Part shown: piece by piece, positions 10,661 to 22,824 of the stretch | Numbering within the stretch: position 1 is the first letter of the stretch | Layout of the letters: each line of letters begins with the position of its first letter | Assembly (NCBI GenBank): GCA_024516035.1 | Contig: CM044967.1 | Span: 11,702,092 to 11,766,091 of the forward strand | Reading direction: 5' to 3' | DNA length: 64,000 bases | DNA from: Bactericera cockerelli | Taxonomy: Eukaryota; Arthropoda; Insecta; Hemiptera; Triozidae | Translations under genes and position numbers: made by a program | The notes under the pieces: generated by a model | Seen by the model: the letters and a program-made list of their open reading frames with translations, nothing else | What the model was told of the DNA's origin: nothing | Database searches by the model: none

Positions 10661-11590
10661 TATTTATTATGAACTTATAGTGATTGTCTATTATCTCATA
10701 TTTGAGATAAAAAAAGGAAAAGATCCAATAAATGTAAAGATATCTTAATTTGGAAAACAATATAAACCTGTAAACAAGGTTTCCATAAAAGAAATTGAAT
10801 TCTACAATTAACAGAACATAATAAGGAAACAATTGGGCGCCATGTTTACCTTTCAGACGAATTTATATTGGTTATTTACTCTGGCAGAAAGATTCAACAA
10901 TATCTGCAGCATATCTTTCTTCTCGGTCGTCAAATCGTCAATAGTTTGTTTCGGCCGTTACCATACGAGTAAATATTTCACATTAGGGCTTCTCAATAAA
11001 ATAAATTAAATTTCCAAAAATATAAATTAAAGATGAAAATTATTGAAATATTTAAGTGTAAAAAATAATAGCTAATGAAAGTTAATAAGAGACCTCCCAT
11101 GAAGACGATCTTGTTGTGACCATTCTATAAAAAGTGTGTAACAAGTTTTGTTTGTGTCCACAGTGTGTTTCTCAAGTAAAGAGGTTTGTGTGTACAAGAC
11201 ATTATTTGTTTTCTCTTCAAAACTTCCTGAGTCATGCATTTCACATCATGGATACAAATATTTACTCTTCGTTTTGTTCAACATATAAACCTAGTTCATA
11301 CAAATTTGTATTACAATAATAATAAATGATAGTCGAAAATCATAGTCAAAAAGTGAAACATATTTGGTGCCTACACAAGTGCACATGATAGAAGATGGAA
11401 TGTATTCCTCTGAAAAATGAAGTTGATGTGACATTCATTTCAGCACAGTAAGCACAAACAGATTTGATGCAGAAGTAATCAATAGTTGTACTATCCGCAA
11501 CGTCGAAACAGTTGATAATTTCATAATCATATTTTGCTGACTGCATGAAGACAATGCATGCTTGAAATATAATAACACTGATCGTTAAAT
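10661..11590. other. No gene seen
   Basis: AT-rich sequence with short open frames only (61-66 codons) and no motif I can name. Confidence 0.55.
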
Positions 11591-11597
11591 ACAGATA

Positions 11598-11687
11598 TTA
11601 CAGCAACTTGCCGTTTTCAAGAACTTCTAGTTTTTCCTTATTGCTCTAGAAACTTCTAGAAGTTCCTGAAAACGGAAATTCCTGTAA
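11598..11687. other. Hairpin-forming inverted repeat, 32-bp arms
   Basis: TTACAGCAACTTGCCGTTTTC-type arm (11598-11630) pairs with 11656-11687 with few mismatches around a 25-base loop. It is a possible fold-back MITE or small-RNA precursor. Confidence 0.6.
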
Positions 11688-11689
11688 CA

Positions 11690-12524
11690 CAGACCCACAG
11701 AAATCATACCTAAACATTGTGAGATATCAAAATAGGTACATACTCATTGTGCACACTCATTGCATGTCGAATATCAATGCCATGAGCTTTTCAGACATCT
11801 TATGAAACGATAAAAAAACATCTATGGTCAACTTATCGAGAGTATGGCAAAAATGTTCTCGTATTGTGTTTTCTTGATGAATGTTTCCCAGTAACGTCAA
11901 AACTTGCATTCTTTTTTTTACCAAAGAAATTAAAACCACTTTTTCCGACTTCTTTACTTTTCGATAACGGTTGTGTTTTTTTTTTTTTTTTCTTCATATA
12001 CTCGTATTTCTTCTTCAAATAGAGTTCCGTCTAACCTTGTTCCGAGTAGGAACATTTCTTCTGTTTTTTTTTTTTTTTTCATTACCCATTTTTACTAACT
12101 ACTAATGGGTTTATAGTTTAATACTTGAACATTTATACAAACTCAATACTTATAAGACAAGAAGGACCATTCTCTGTACAAAACAGAGGCAATTTGTAAA
12201 TTTATATTATACGTAGAAGTACTTAAATGTATCTCATAAATATCATAGGATGAGGAAATTAGCTAGAGTAAACTTATTTTATTGCAAGTACTATATTTAT
12301 TGGTTCTGTATTATAACAGGGATGATTGTTGATATTATTAACCTTTCTCTATTGCATAGCATTATGGATATAAAAGAAGATCAAAATATACTAGTTAGAC
12401 ACCCTCATAAACTGTAGAGATTATATTTATTAATTATAAAATGTCCAAACTTGTTTCAAACCATCTATGTTAAACTTAAATGTAATGTACAATCAAATTC
12501 AATAAATAAATAAAAAGAAATAAC
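11690..12524. other. No gene seen
   Basis: AT-rich, with T tracts at about 11976-11991 and 12066-12080. Overlapping minus-strand frames at 11757-12018 are lysine-rich translations of T tracts and are not accepted. Confidence 0.55.
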
Positions 12525-12526
12525 AC

Positions 12527-12840
12527 AGGATGGGAGGATTGACCCCTTGAAGTAATACTAAAGGTAGTTCCAAGGGGTTAGTCTATTGGGTCTGTGGAGG
12601 GGTGGGAGGTTTTAGTGTTTTGTGGTCGGTTGTAGGGAAGGCTAGGGAACCATGGGATCCGGGGCTCTCCTCTCTTACAGGGGACAGACCCGGTTCTCAT
12701 GGAATGGCCTTCCATTTTCACATAACCAGGCTTCCGACATGGCGGCAGTATACTTAAGTATGCTGCCGTCTTGGGCCTGGTATCTCTATTAAAGAGATTT
12801 TTCCTCCTTCCTGTCCACAGGCCTGAAGCCCATCTGTGTC

Positions 12841-12872
<32 letters not shown>
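12527..12872 (+). mobile_element. GC-rich poly(A)-tailed retroposed sequence, unknown type
   Basis: About 345 bp of markedly higher GC than its surroundings, ending in about 30 A. Internal features include GACCCCTTGAAG paired with CAAGGGGTTAGTC, and GGCGGCAGTATACTTAAGTATGCTGCCG, a strong hairpin at about 12740-12768. I see no tRNA-like or 5S-like head, so it may be a 7SL-like or mRNA-like retroposon, or a LINE 3' end. Confidence 0.55.
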
Positions 12873-12875
<3 letters not shown>

Positions 12876-12879
12876 TTAT

Positions 12880-13880
12880 TTATGGCTTCCAAATCTGCTT
12901 ATGAAAAATTAGTAAAAATTAGTAAATTAGTAAAGTGTTGAACTAAAGACTTGTCTTGATTTAGACATTAAATTATGAGAAAGTAAGTATCTCATAGTCA
13001 TGAGGATATAGGAGCATTTATTGCTGTTTGATAAGTCTGCTTCACTTTGCCATGTCTGGTTGTTTGCTCTGGCACTCTTACTTCCACATTTTACTGCTGC
13101 ATGTTTACTTATAGCAACAAATGAAGTGAAAATTAGGAAGTTGATAAAGAATTGTTTTCATAAGCTGTGTATAAGTTGGTATAATGGGATCTTTTGTTTT
13201 ACGCTGGCAGTCAGTCTTAGATCATTTCCAATGGAAAGAACAAAGAAATCCTTTTCGCTAAATAGTTAATCATGTTCGGCTGATATTCCTATGTATAGAA
13301 AATATGAGTTTCCCCAAGCCATACTCATACAATTCGTATGTATTTTACCTATTCTTTTCCTCATCATATAGTGTAAATACAAAATATATACTTATTTTGT
13401 ACATAAAAAACGTGTAGGTACATAACAGTTTTGCCGGCGTGTGTGTAGTTGATGTATTTCAACATAGCTCGAGGCAGCCGGTGATAAATCTATAATGTTG
13501 TTATGAGTTTTTTCTCTTCCGCCAAATTTACGGTAAAAAATGTTTGGTTAAAGCAGATAACAAGCATTAAAAGTAAGCTTTAAATCAGCATAGAACATAG
13601 ATATCACACAAAAAAGGCACTTCTGTAGGCTGACAATAAATGGGGGGAAATGAAAGAACATAATATTATATAGGTCTGTACATATTACACTTGGTTCTGG
13701 GGATCCTAGTTAATTATTACCTTCCTTGTATAAGCTTGATGAAAATGTCAGGTTTGGCGACCATCAAACACGATGATACTACTCAACGATGATGATGATG
13801 ATACATATTAAGTTATCATTAAATCTGTGTTAATCACAATCATGATGGAAAAATTAATCAAATTAGCCTCAATATTTTTT
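12880..13880. other. No gene seen
   Basis: AT-rich. An 82-codon open frame at 13021-13269 has no domain and starts at a non-ATG codon. Confidence 0.5.
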
Positions 13881-13884
13881 GTAG

Positions 13885-13952
13885 TATTTGTGACTCGAAC
13901 CAGTGTTCTCGTTACGAGTGCGCAAAATTATCGCTCGAGCTTCTAAGGTTTA
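13885..13952 (-). repeat. tRNA-like SINE head, diverged
   Basis: On the minus strand the sequence reads like a tRNA-type promoter, with B-box-like CTGGTTCGAGTCAC preceded at tRNA spacing by GCTCGAGCGATAATTTTGCG. No family assignment. Confidence 0.4.
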
Positions 13953-13954
13953 TT

Positions 13955-15965
13955 TTTAATAACTAGATAGAAAGTATTGCTAGTGACTTTAAGGGAGAAA
14001 GTACCTTGGACTTTAGACCACTCCCTGATGAAAGGATTGAAGGGTCACAAGCTAAAAATTGTAAGATACCTGTGAAAACTTCTGGGTCCTTCTTTTCTTA
14101 AAGAAATTGCTGTATGTAACCCTATCAACAGCAACACTAACATACTTTAAAGTACCAAGTTTCAAATAACACTTTTAAGATTTTTTCAATGTCAGTTTTA
14201 AGTACATAATTCTAGGACAAAATAACATCCTGTACATTGAAGGAGCCCAGAGAATCTTGCATATAGGTGTTCAACTTTCAAGAGGTGTAATATACTAAAT
14301 AGTCCTTTTTTCCTAACTGCTTAAAACAAGGTATCATTTATTGGTTAAATAAACATACAAATATCAGTACAATAGTTGGTTCCATTCGTTTATACATGTT
14401 AAATAATGCATTATTATTAATGATATCTAATAATAATATTATATCTACAGTACAGGTGGCATACGTTGCTCCGTTGTGTCTCCGTTATTTATTCCAACAG
14501 TTTATGGCTGGTCGCCAAATGTATTGCAATAAATCTAAGAAAATATGTCTGGGTGGGAGCAGTAAGGACAAGGATATCCTAGAGGAAGGATAGGGCGGAA
14601 ATTCCAAATATAAAAAGGACTTGAATTCTGCAGACATTTTCCTGTACATATTATTCCAGTGGTGATATTATTTTCAATATGATTGTACTTTTGTCATCAG
14701 TATTATTGTTATTCATACTTTTATTTTATTTGTCATTATAAGAAGAAAAAGGAAAAAGAGGTGAAGGAAGTGAAAAGCGATAATAATTAAACATTGCTGT
14801 CACTTGCATCTGGCTAGGTTTTGTGAAGAAAAAAAAAAACAAGAAAAATACGGGACGAGAAAATTGAAGTGAAAAAATCGTAAAAACAACAATTTTATTA
14901 TATTCTAAACATTATAATCACTATTTTTAAGGGGTTTAGGAGGGATAAAAGGAAGTTTTCGCAAGGGATGAAAGTGGTTTTTCGTGTTCTTACTTCTGTA
15001 GTCTGTTTTTTCTAATGAAAATACCTCACTTTCCCCACTCTATGACTTCGGCATTTTCTGTTCTAACGACATGACAAGAAAAACGTTTAGCCTGGTTGTA
15101 AACATTAAAGACTCCCATGACTTCTAATTTGTGGTCAAAGCTTACAAATGTTTACTATGAGATTTGCGGGATTTCTGAAAATCTGCATACGTGCATAATA
15201 TATTATCATGTACAATTTGTACACAGTAAAGTAACTTATTAATCAAAATGATTATCTATCAACAAGGTTCAGTACTCAACATGAAACTGTTTTGCTAGAG
15301 AAGCTGAAAGAAGAAACATTGGATAGTGTGGATGAAGACTCTGTTGAACAACGAAGAAAAAGAAATAAAAATGAAGAATGCTAACGACAAGTAAAGCTAA
15401 CAGGTCCTTGCTTATAATCTAATATTCCACAAAGGGTATTTTCAACACTATAAAACCAGACCTGCTAAATAAATTGTTATTACAAAGATGACCTGCAGAC
15501 TACAGAGCGTTATGTGCCGTGAATTCACAATGCATTTTGAGTACCCCAAGAATTTTAGTCGGAGCATTATTATCTTGGGAATAAAAATTCAAATATTATT
15601 AAAGTGGGCGGGGATGATGATCTGTTTTTAATAACAGTACAGACTCCAGCTTTCAACAGAGAAGAGAGAGATAGAGATTCACTCTGGGTTTTGAAATTTT
15701 ATCCAAGAACGTATGAAGAACGTCGGAAAACAATGTTTTCAATTTCTCTCTTTTGCTAAAAACCTTATTTCTCAGAATTATTTTCCTAAAGTTCATTAAT
15801 TTTGCACTTGAGTACATCGTACAATTTTTTACCTAATAAAGGCCAAGTTCACAATATTTCGTGTTGGTTAATTTCTAGATTTACTGTTTAGAATCTCCTC
15901 TATTCGTTGTTTTGTAGTTCCCAAAGGCACTTATGGTTAATTATACTCATTGTTTAATATCTTTT
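13955..15965. other. No gene seen
   Basis: AT-rich sequence with short purine-rich tracts (14740-14780). Nothing protein-like beyond 65 codons. Confidence 0.5.
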
Positions 15966-15969
15966 ATAG

Positions 15970-16135
15970 TCACTGGTCATCCACCTAGTTAGTCTCCTCT
16001 ATTTTACAATTATAATACCAGAGTTCGATTCCTGGTCTTTTCTGCTCGAACCCATATTGATCCAGTTAGAATTTTGGTACTATACTCTCATTACTTACTA
16101 TAATGACTTTAAAATTCCCGAACTAGACTGCTTAT
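15970..16135 (+). repeat. Possible tRNA-derived SINE
   Basis: GAGTTCGATTCCTGGTC (B-box-like) at about 16021 is preceded at tRNA-like distance by CCACCTAGTTAGTCTCC. The match is weak and the tail was not recognised in other families. Confidence 0.3.
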
Positions 16136-16159
16136 GCTTATCCCTCAAATTTTGTACAA

Positions 16160-16300
16160 ACTATCTGGACTAGGTCTCTCTTTCTGGTCTATTCTATCTC
16201 TTTATATTTTGTCGCCAGTAAGTCTATCTGCTCCTTATTTACAATATTCTAGCCAGACTACTAGTCTATCTGTAGTTTCCCAGCCAGACTTATAAACGAT
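16160..16300. repeat. Dispersed CCAGCCAGACT minisatellite, diverged
   Basis: Degenerate units with CTGGTCTATTCTATC, CTAGCCAGACTACTAGTCTA and CCCAGCCAGACTTATA. Same family as the tandem array at 54840-54985. Confidence 0.55.
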
Positions 16301-16984
16301 TTTATTATTACTACTCGTTGTTATTAAAAGAGATAAGAGAATGGTAAACTCTAACTCAGAAGGGATGAATCGAGCTTTTTTATTTTATTTAAAACGAGCA
16401 GATTTACTGTCTTTACTATAAAGTCTACACGAATCTTCGTAATAGAAAGCACAGAGAGCCTTTCCTCTTAGTAAAATAATAAAGTCTAAAGCTGCACTAA
16501 AGCATGTAATTTCCTTTGAGTAATAAGTCTTTTGATGTTTTCCATCTTCTTCTACTTCTGTTTTTCCTTCTTTTTAGAGAAAAAGGAGAATGCATTTGCA
16601 TTGAATCTTAATGCAGGACGGTTAATAGAACTGGAGAGACCATATGAAATTGTATTACGTCGGAAGGTGGATCCAAGACAGACGGGTTATACTGAGATTG
16701 GTTCTTTTCTTTTGATTTTTCCACATACAAGAATACCTTTCATGTTCTTAAAAATTCGCTTTTAGTTTTGTTTGATGGTTAATTTCAGATATTGAGGAGA
16801 TTCAAGAAATCTAGAGCTTTTACCATGTGATAACAGACTCTTGTTTCAAAATTCTGTGAAGTCAAAGTAAAAGTAGCTTTATAGACATGATTCTCGGTCT
16901 ATCATGTTTATCACTTCACAGTTGGTCGTGTGACTCGTTGGTCAAATAGAAAAATGAGAAACATTAAAAAAAAAATCTGGTGTA

Positions 16985-17627
16985 AACATCACACGACTTT
17001 CCTTATCATATTAGGAATGGAAACAGGACCAAAAGCCACTGGTGACTCAAAGGTAACAGTGAGCTAAAAATCAAAACCAAATTCGTAATCAGCACCTCAA
17101 AGTCATTGGATTTGATATGTCACAATCCCCATCTAGGATGAATAATAAAAAAGTTAGTCTGAGCGGGTCCCCCCCAAAATACCGGTAAATTGGGGCCGAG
17201 GTCCAAAAAGTTCAAGATATCAAAAAAAGATAAGAAGAGACCCCCATTATTTTTTTAATCTAAGAAAATGTTGTTCTGTAAAATTTTTTGTATCTTTAAC
17301 CAATTCATAGAAGCGGCGCTTGCGGCCAATATTTGCGGCCCTGCGGCCGCAATTTACGGCCGATTTCAACCAAAAGTTTCGTGGTTCGTCTGGTGTATAA
17401 AATTGATTTGCATACCAAATTTCAAGTCTCTAGCTCTTACCGTTCTTGAGATATCCTGTTTACAGACAGACAGACAGACACACAGACAGACAGACGCACG
17501 GACCAATGGCTGAAAACAACTTTTTTGGTATCCTGAGGCTATGATTCGTCCAGAAATGTGAAAAACTGGGTAGGTCAAATTTTCGACGAATACAATACTT
17601 TCCTTATTATAGGATAAGGAAAGTAAA
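16985..17627 (+). mobile_element. Interspersed repeat family F, longest copy
   Basis: Shares its 5' 290 bases with 10370-10660, then continues through a GCGGCC-rich cluster (17318-17362), AATTTCAAGTCTCTAGCTC, an (ACAG)n tract (17462-17492), and ends in AATACAATACTTTCCTTATT plus a self-complementary ATAGGATAAGGAAAGT. The same terminal motif occurs reversed at 19543-19575. Open frames across it (81 codons plus, 70 codons minus) are translations of the microsatellite. Confidence 0.7.
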
Positions 17628-17706
17628 AAAGTCTCTACCCCTCTGTGTTATTCTTTAGAGATGCAAAAAATAACAATTTCAAAGGCAAAGAAAGCACACG
17701 CGCGAG

Positions 17707-18022
17707 CGCACGATTAGCTCAGTGGTTAAGCACTCGCTTGCCATGCGGAAGGTCCCGGGTTCGATCCCCCGTGCCGACAAAAATTTGTATTCTTAATTTG
17801 GTTACAATTGTTTGTAAGGGATACCTTCCGGTGCGCTCGTGTTGACCCAGCACCTAAATGGGAAGTATTGTGTCACTTCTCGCCCATCAGAGGGGAGGCA
17901 TACTACGGGATGGGCAGGCTACAACACAGACCATAAGCGTCTACAGTAGCTCCTGTTTCATGGCTACGAAATAAAAAAGGCTGTGAAACACTCATCTTTA
18001 AAAAAAAAAAAAAAAAAAAAAA
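17707..18022 (+). repeat. SINE family B, full length
   Basis: Head resembles tRNA-Gly(GCC): CGATTAGCTCAGTGGTTAAG (A box), an anticodon-arm-like CTCGCTTGCCATGCGG, and GGTTCGATCCCCCGTGCC (B box). The tail has GTGTTGACCCAGCACC, GGGAAGTATTGTGTCAC, CTACAACACAGACC and CTCCTGTTTCATGGCTACG, and ends in poly(A). Near-identical to 41127-41436, so it was mobile fairly recently (inference). Confidence 0.92.
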
Positions 18023-18029
18023 TCTTTTG

Positions 18030-19200
18030 ACAAATTTTCGTCCTGATGAAATGAAAAATAAAGAACTGTTTACACTGGAAATTGTTCCGTGAAGCTTTTT
18101 TTTTTCATTAAAAATTAAAGCTTTTGAAAATTTTACATTATATTTGGAAATTATTTATTTTCAGAAGAGAAATTCTCACGATTTCCTGTCGAGTGGATGA
18201 TATTTTCCGCTTTGAGAAGTTCAGGAGAGCCTCTTGCCTTGTACTACTTGTGCTCATTAGTTGTTTCAAACGTCTTTCCTAAAGAGGCTTTTCACTTGTT
18301 AAGCCTGTCAAAAGCTATGCAATTTAGAAGAAAAATGGGATTAAATCTGTGTATTATGTGATTCCTTTTACTTTTCGACGTAAATCTGATCGGGTACAAA
18401 TGTATTTTACAATAATGTATCAAAGTTCAAAAGAACCTAGCAAGAAACAAGGTTCTTTTGAAAGTTTGCCTTTTCGGAAAGGCATGTATGTAGGGTAATC
18501 TGCCCTCAAGTGATGCGAAAGCGGTTACGGAGCACAACTACTTTTTATAGATAAAAAAAAGTCCCTACTAATTTTAGTATAGAGATGTAGTAGTTTGTTA
18601 ATTCCTTCAGCTCTTCAGCTTTACTGTGATTTTTACTTCAGTTAATAATTGAAAGTGATCTGAAGCTAGGTTTCTTAATTATAGTAGATATTAGATTTTT
18701 ATAACCATTTACTTATATTCTGACCCATATATATTTCATTTGCTTTATTCAGCAGGGATTGGTAATTGAAAGCTTTCTCAACATATGAAAATAGTTGAAA
18801 GTGACGTTTAATACAAATAAACAAACACAGAGGAGTATGAATAGTAAAGACTTTTATTCAAAGCACTGTTTGAAAAAAAGACCGCTTTCCCCTATTTCGT
18901 CCGCAAAGAATAAGAAGAGGCTCATAACTTTCCCTGCGTACCAGTTTCATCCCGTTAAACGGTCCTCTTAATATAATTGCTCTGACCCATTTCCGCTATA
19001 TCTTTCTATGCATTAGAAAATATTCAATTCACTTAAATCTGGATGAAATGGATTGCAAATGGCAGGATAAAATGAAAGCTTGGTTCAAGGATTTATTAGA
19101 TGTAATTTATATTTTTGCAAGAATCATCGTTAAAAAATAATCTAAAAATACATTAGAAAATTGAATGGATAATGATTATGAGTGGTTGGTGGACGCGCTC
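18030..19200. other. No gene seen; one hairpin
   Basis: AT-rich. At 18421-18468 CAAAGTTCAAAAGAACC pairs with GGTTCTTTTGAAAGTTTG around a short loop, forming a perfect 13-bp core stem. Confidence 0.55.
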
Positions 19201-19239
19201 AAATATCCGCCCATTTTATATTCTGCTTTTACATTTCAG

Positions 19240-19328
19240 TTGATGATGACGTTTCCTCTGAGCCTTCTCTGTCAAGGAAAACCTTAACATCCGTAGCTCA
19301 ACTTCTTAAACTCTTAGAGGGTCACTGA
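19240..19328 (+). CDS. Candidate terminal exon, 28 codons
   Basis: A good splice-acceptor context (TTCTGCTTTTACATTTCAG ending at 19239) is followed by an open frame reading DDDVSSEPSLSRKTLTSVAQ then LLKLLEGH and a TGA stop. Codon variety and an acidic and serine-rich to amphipathic pattern look protein-like. No polyadenylation signal follows nearby and no upstream exon can be paired, so it may be chance or a relic. Product unknown. Confidence 0.25.
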
Positions 19329-19534
19329 AATTTAGGGGCAAATTATAAGCTAAGATAAAAACAAAGATAAGAGAAGATCGTCGGTAAAGTTATGGTGCCC
19401 TGCGAGATTGGTGGAAATCCGAACTTAAGGGACGGTCTTTCGATATCTTTTTTCTATCTTTAATAGTTTTTAGTTTTTTTTTTCAATTTCGACGAACGCT
19501 CATTTTGAAATAGGTACATAGCGCGCGGGTGTGA

Positions 19535-19580
19535 TTTTTACTTTCCTTATCCTATAATAAGGAAAGCATTGTATTTAAAA
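19535..19580 (-). repeat. Terminal fragment of family F
   Basis: TTTACTTTCCTTATCCTATAATAAGGAAAGCATTGTATT is the reverse of the family F end seen at 17585-17627, and is self-complementary around CCTTATCCTATAATAAGG. Confidence 0.6.
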
Positions 19581-21865
19581 CTTGTTGAACAAAGGATGCA
19601 GGTACAGAAGTTAAAATAAGATACTGTCCAATCTTTAATTGATAACTTATAAAATCTAACAATTCCAATACCTTATAAATCTATGCTAGCACAACATTTA
19701 GTTTAACTTGGTATCTCCACTGTAGCAGCTCTTAGGAAAACTTAGAGCACGCAGGATATGTGTATCTCCAGTTCAGGAGCATCATAACTTTTCAGCAAAA
19801 ATGAACGAGAAACAACCAAACGAAGGAGTAAGCCTCAACGCACGCAGACATTACAACAATGCCTATAAGAATGATATATCCTATTAACTTACAGACATCA
19901 CGCTATCTATTTAATGAGATAGAAATATAGAAATAATAAGTTTATTAATAGAGAAAACATGGGCAGTAATTTCTAATGGCACGAGTCCTGGGAGACTGTC
20001 ACGCAATCTTCAGAGGCTTCGGAATATATTAGAGGAACTCTCTTTGAAATACGAACCTTCTTTCATGCTGCAAACGGAACTCATGCAATCCTTGCAGGAT
20101 ATTAATTATTATTAAGTAAAATATTATTTAAATTATTTTATTACAGATTTCATTTATTAAAAGAACACTTTTATTACCCACATTAACTATACAAATAAAT
20201 AATGGCAGGAATGGGAATAGCCATTTAAACTCATCAGAAAGTACAATAAGTTATGTGGGTTTTGAGTGGTTATATGTAGTATAGGTACAAAGTACTTAGG
20301 TATTTACTACATACCTAGTTGACTAATAAGTAAATAGAACAGAAGTTTTAACCCAAACTATTGCGTACCTGTAATTGGCAAAACATACTTGTTCATGTTC
20401 AGGATATGAAATGAAATGAACTGAAGATCCGGTGGCCCTTGAAATCCATTAAAACTCATCAGAAAGCTCAAGAAGTTTAGTGTAGATTAAGTAGTTGAAG
20501 TTGAGTACCTAAGTAATAGCCCTGATGGAACGTTATAATTTGGTGTGTTGATAGTTAACAGCTCATGATGAAACGCTGGGACATGGATGCAGTGTTTGTT
20601 TAGCGTTCCATCAATGTTTCTTTTATTATTATTTACGTTGAAGAGGATTTTTTTAAAGCAATAAGCACAGGCACGTTTGCTGAGCAGGTCCAGTTTGAGA
20701 TACATTGGTGGTTTAATGGTCCCGGTGATTAGGTTAAGAGACTTTTATACTTTGAGATCCGAGGAAAATACTAGAGGAATATTCAAGATCTTTCCTCACG
20801 TGACAGATTCGTGTTTTAGAATTCTGTGAAGTGTGAATTGAGTAAAAAGTCGAGATAGGTACTCGTATACTTAGGTAAAGGTATGTATTTAAGGTCAGAG
20901 CAGATAAGCACTTTTTATCAATCTCAGGTCTGCGAAAGATATTGTGGTTGGTGGAAATTACTTTGCCTATTTCCAGGAAGCTCTCATAGCCCCCAAATCT
21001 CTCTTATTCCTGAAAATGGGTTCTACCCTACTAAATCATAATATGTATGTGCACTCAATATGATTTTGTATAGTCAGTTATAGGAAAATGCTTGATAATT
21101 ATGGTGTTCAGCGACATTCTAGTAAGATCGTGAATTTGATTAATTTGAACATCACCAATTTACCATGTAAAAGCTAAAGCTGTAGGTATTGTGTGTGTTA
21201 ACTATAACTTTATTGTGACTTGTATTTCTAACTTTTGTATTTTGAATTTAAAATTATCCGAGGACGGATGACTTTTATTGGATCGGAAATTATAACGAGG
21301 CTGAAATTAGATAACTGGCTGAAAATAAATTACCGAAAGGTATTCACTGACCTTGATCATAAAAGTTTTGACCTCTTCAAAAACTCGTTCTGAAATCGTG
21401 CCTTCGAACCTGAATAGTCTGAAATATGTTACAAAGATAAGGCTGTTAAAGTGTTAATTTTTAAAATAAACATTCGTCTTGTATTTGTAGCGCATCTTGT
21501 GGATGTTTTGATTAGAGGAGTGAGTGGTCTCCAATTTTTTTAAGTCGATGGGCAAGTTGAAAGGCCAAAATTCGCCAACTCTAAATAAAATAATAATGAT
21601 TCGTCATCGATTCCAAATTTTCCATTGAAAGAAATGAAAGAATTTTTCACTGCATCAAAATGAGCGCAGTTAACCCCAAAAATTGTAAATCATACTGCAT
21701 ACAGAAATGAGAGGCTGGGGGACCAGGGGGTTTATCCCAGGTTGAGAAGTGACTGCATAAAACAAAAGTTTTAGAACTGAATCCTGGTTTATGGCCTGAG
21801 CAATGAGGTAAGTTCTTGTCGAACCAAAATTTCTATCTTTCGCACCAGAATTCGTTTAGACTTAC
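19580..21865. other. No gene seen
   Basis: AT-rich. The minus-strand frame 20487-20705 (about 72 codons) has an ATG and mixed codon use but no domain that I recognise; left unassigned. Confidence 0.45.
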
Positions 21866-21870
21866 ATACA

Positions 21871-21978
21871 TAATGTGGTAAAATTCCCAGATGGGAGGAC
21901 AGTCATATCCCGGCTGGGGTTTTGTACCCGCGACCTCTGGATTACCAGACTGAGCTGAGTAGCTCAGTCTGGTAGGCC
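21871..21978 (-). repeat. SINE family A variant
   Basis: Tail motif AAATTCCCAGATGGGAGGA and head CCCGGCTGGGGTTTTGTACCCGCGACCTCTGG match family A, but the rest of the head reads ATTACCAGACTGAG..CTCAGTCTGGTAGG, a different and strongly self-complementary sequence. Confidence 0.65.
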
Positions 21979-22485
21979 AAGTGTTATTTTCCACGGATGG
22001 TCTCAAAGCACCAATCTATTAACTTGGTAAGAGAATAAACATTTATTTGAAATTTTAAGTAGCCACATTTGCGAGGTAGTAGTCAAAATGTTTAATAATA
22101 AAATAATTATTTCACATTTTGCGTTGTTATTTGCTGAAAATTTCACTACCTACGGACAAATACTCGTTTTATTTGAAAACAAGCTCTGGGCCATGGCAAA
22201 ACATCCAAAACAATAATATTATTTGATTTCAGTCATATGCATGACGAAGTTCGCCATCAAGTTGAATTTGAAATGATTTTAATAATATTTCATATTCATG
22301 AAATGAAAATGTTTCTCTTGTCCCTCGCTAATATTTCGAAAATGAAGGCACGTTTTATTTGTGTTGAATATCTGTCACAATTGTGTAGGGTAATTCATAA
22401 CGTTACATTATGAAAATTTTAGCCATTAATTAATTACAATAAACCTTTTTTCCATTGAACCGAACAAAAAGTTTTAAAAAGCTCT

Positions 22486-22620
22486 TGTTTGTGTTAATCA
22501 CGATGTGATGTCACAATTACTCAAACTCACTTTTTTTTTAAATAGGCTGAACTTTAGCCTCAAAGCACGGACCTCCAGTTACGAGTTAGCCGCCTTTTCG
22601 ATCAAGCTACTGAAGTCGGT
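22486..22620 (-). repeat. SINE family C
   Basis: Tail TTTGTGTTAATCACGATGTG, TGTCACAATTACTCAAACTCAC, then head GGACCTCCAGTTACGAGTTA and GATCAAGCTACTGAAGTCGG on the minus strand. Several bases are changed and the middle differs from the 54424 copy. Confidence 0.75.
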
Positions 22621-22686
22621 AGCTTGAACCAATCAATCCAAGAACATACATGAAGTGGAGACCGATATGGTCCAAAGAGATTACAA

Positions 22687-22824
22687 GGGCCGAATTATAA
22701 AACAGGATTAAATTTATCATAAGCCAGACCCCTTCAAGAGTTTCAACGAATCACAGTGCACTATAGCCCGACTTGGGGACAGTCTGGCTTTTATTAAATT
22801 TAATCCTTTTTATTAATTCGACCC
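22687..22824. mobile_element. MITE, Harbinger-like, 138 bp
   Basis: Terminal inverted repeats of about 45 bp: GGGCCGAATTATAAAACAGG at the left and the reverse complement of CCTTTTTATTAATTCGACCC at the right. The arms continue through ATTAAATTTATCATAAGCCAG. The core GAATCACAGTGCACTATAGCCCGACTTGG is shared with 62187-62330. Confidence 0.75.

Noticed and set aside
17707..17780. Genuine tRNA-Gly gene
   Set aside because: The acceptor ends do not pair and the sequence continues into a shared tail with poly(A), so it is a SINE head.
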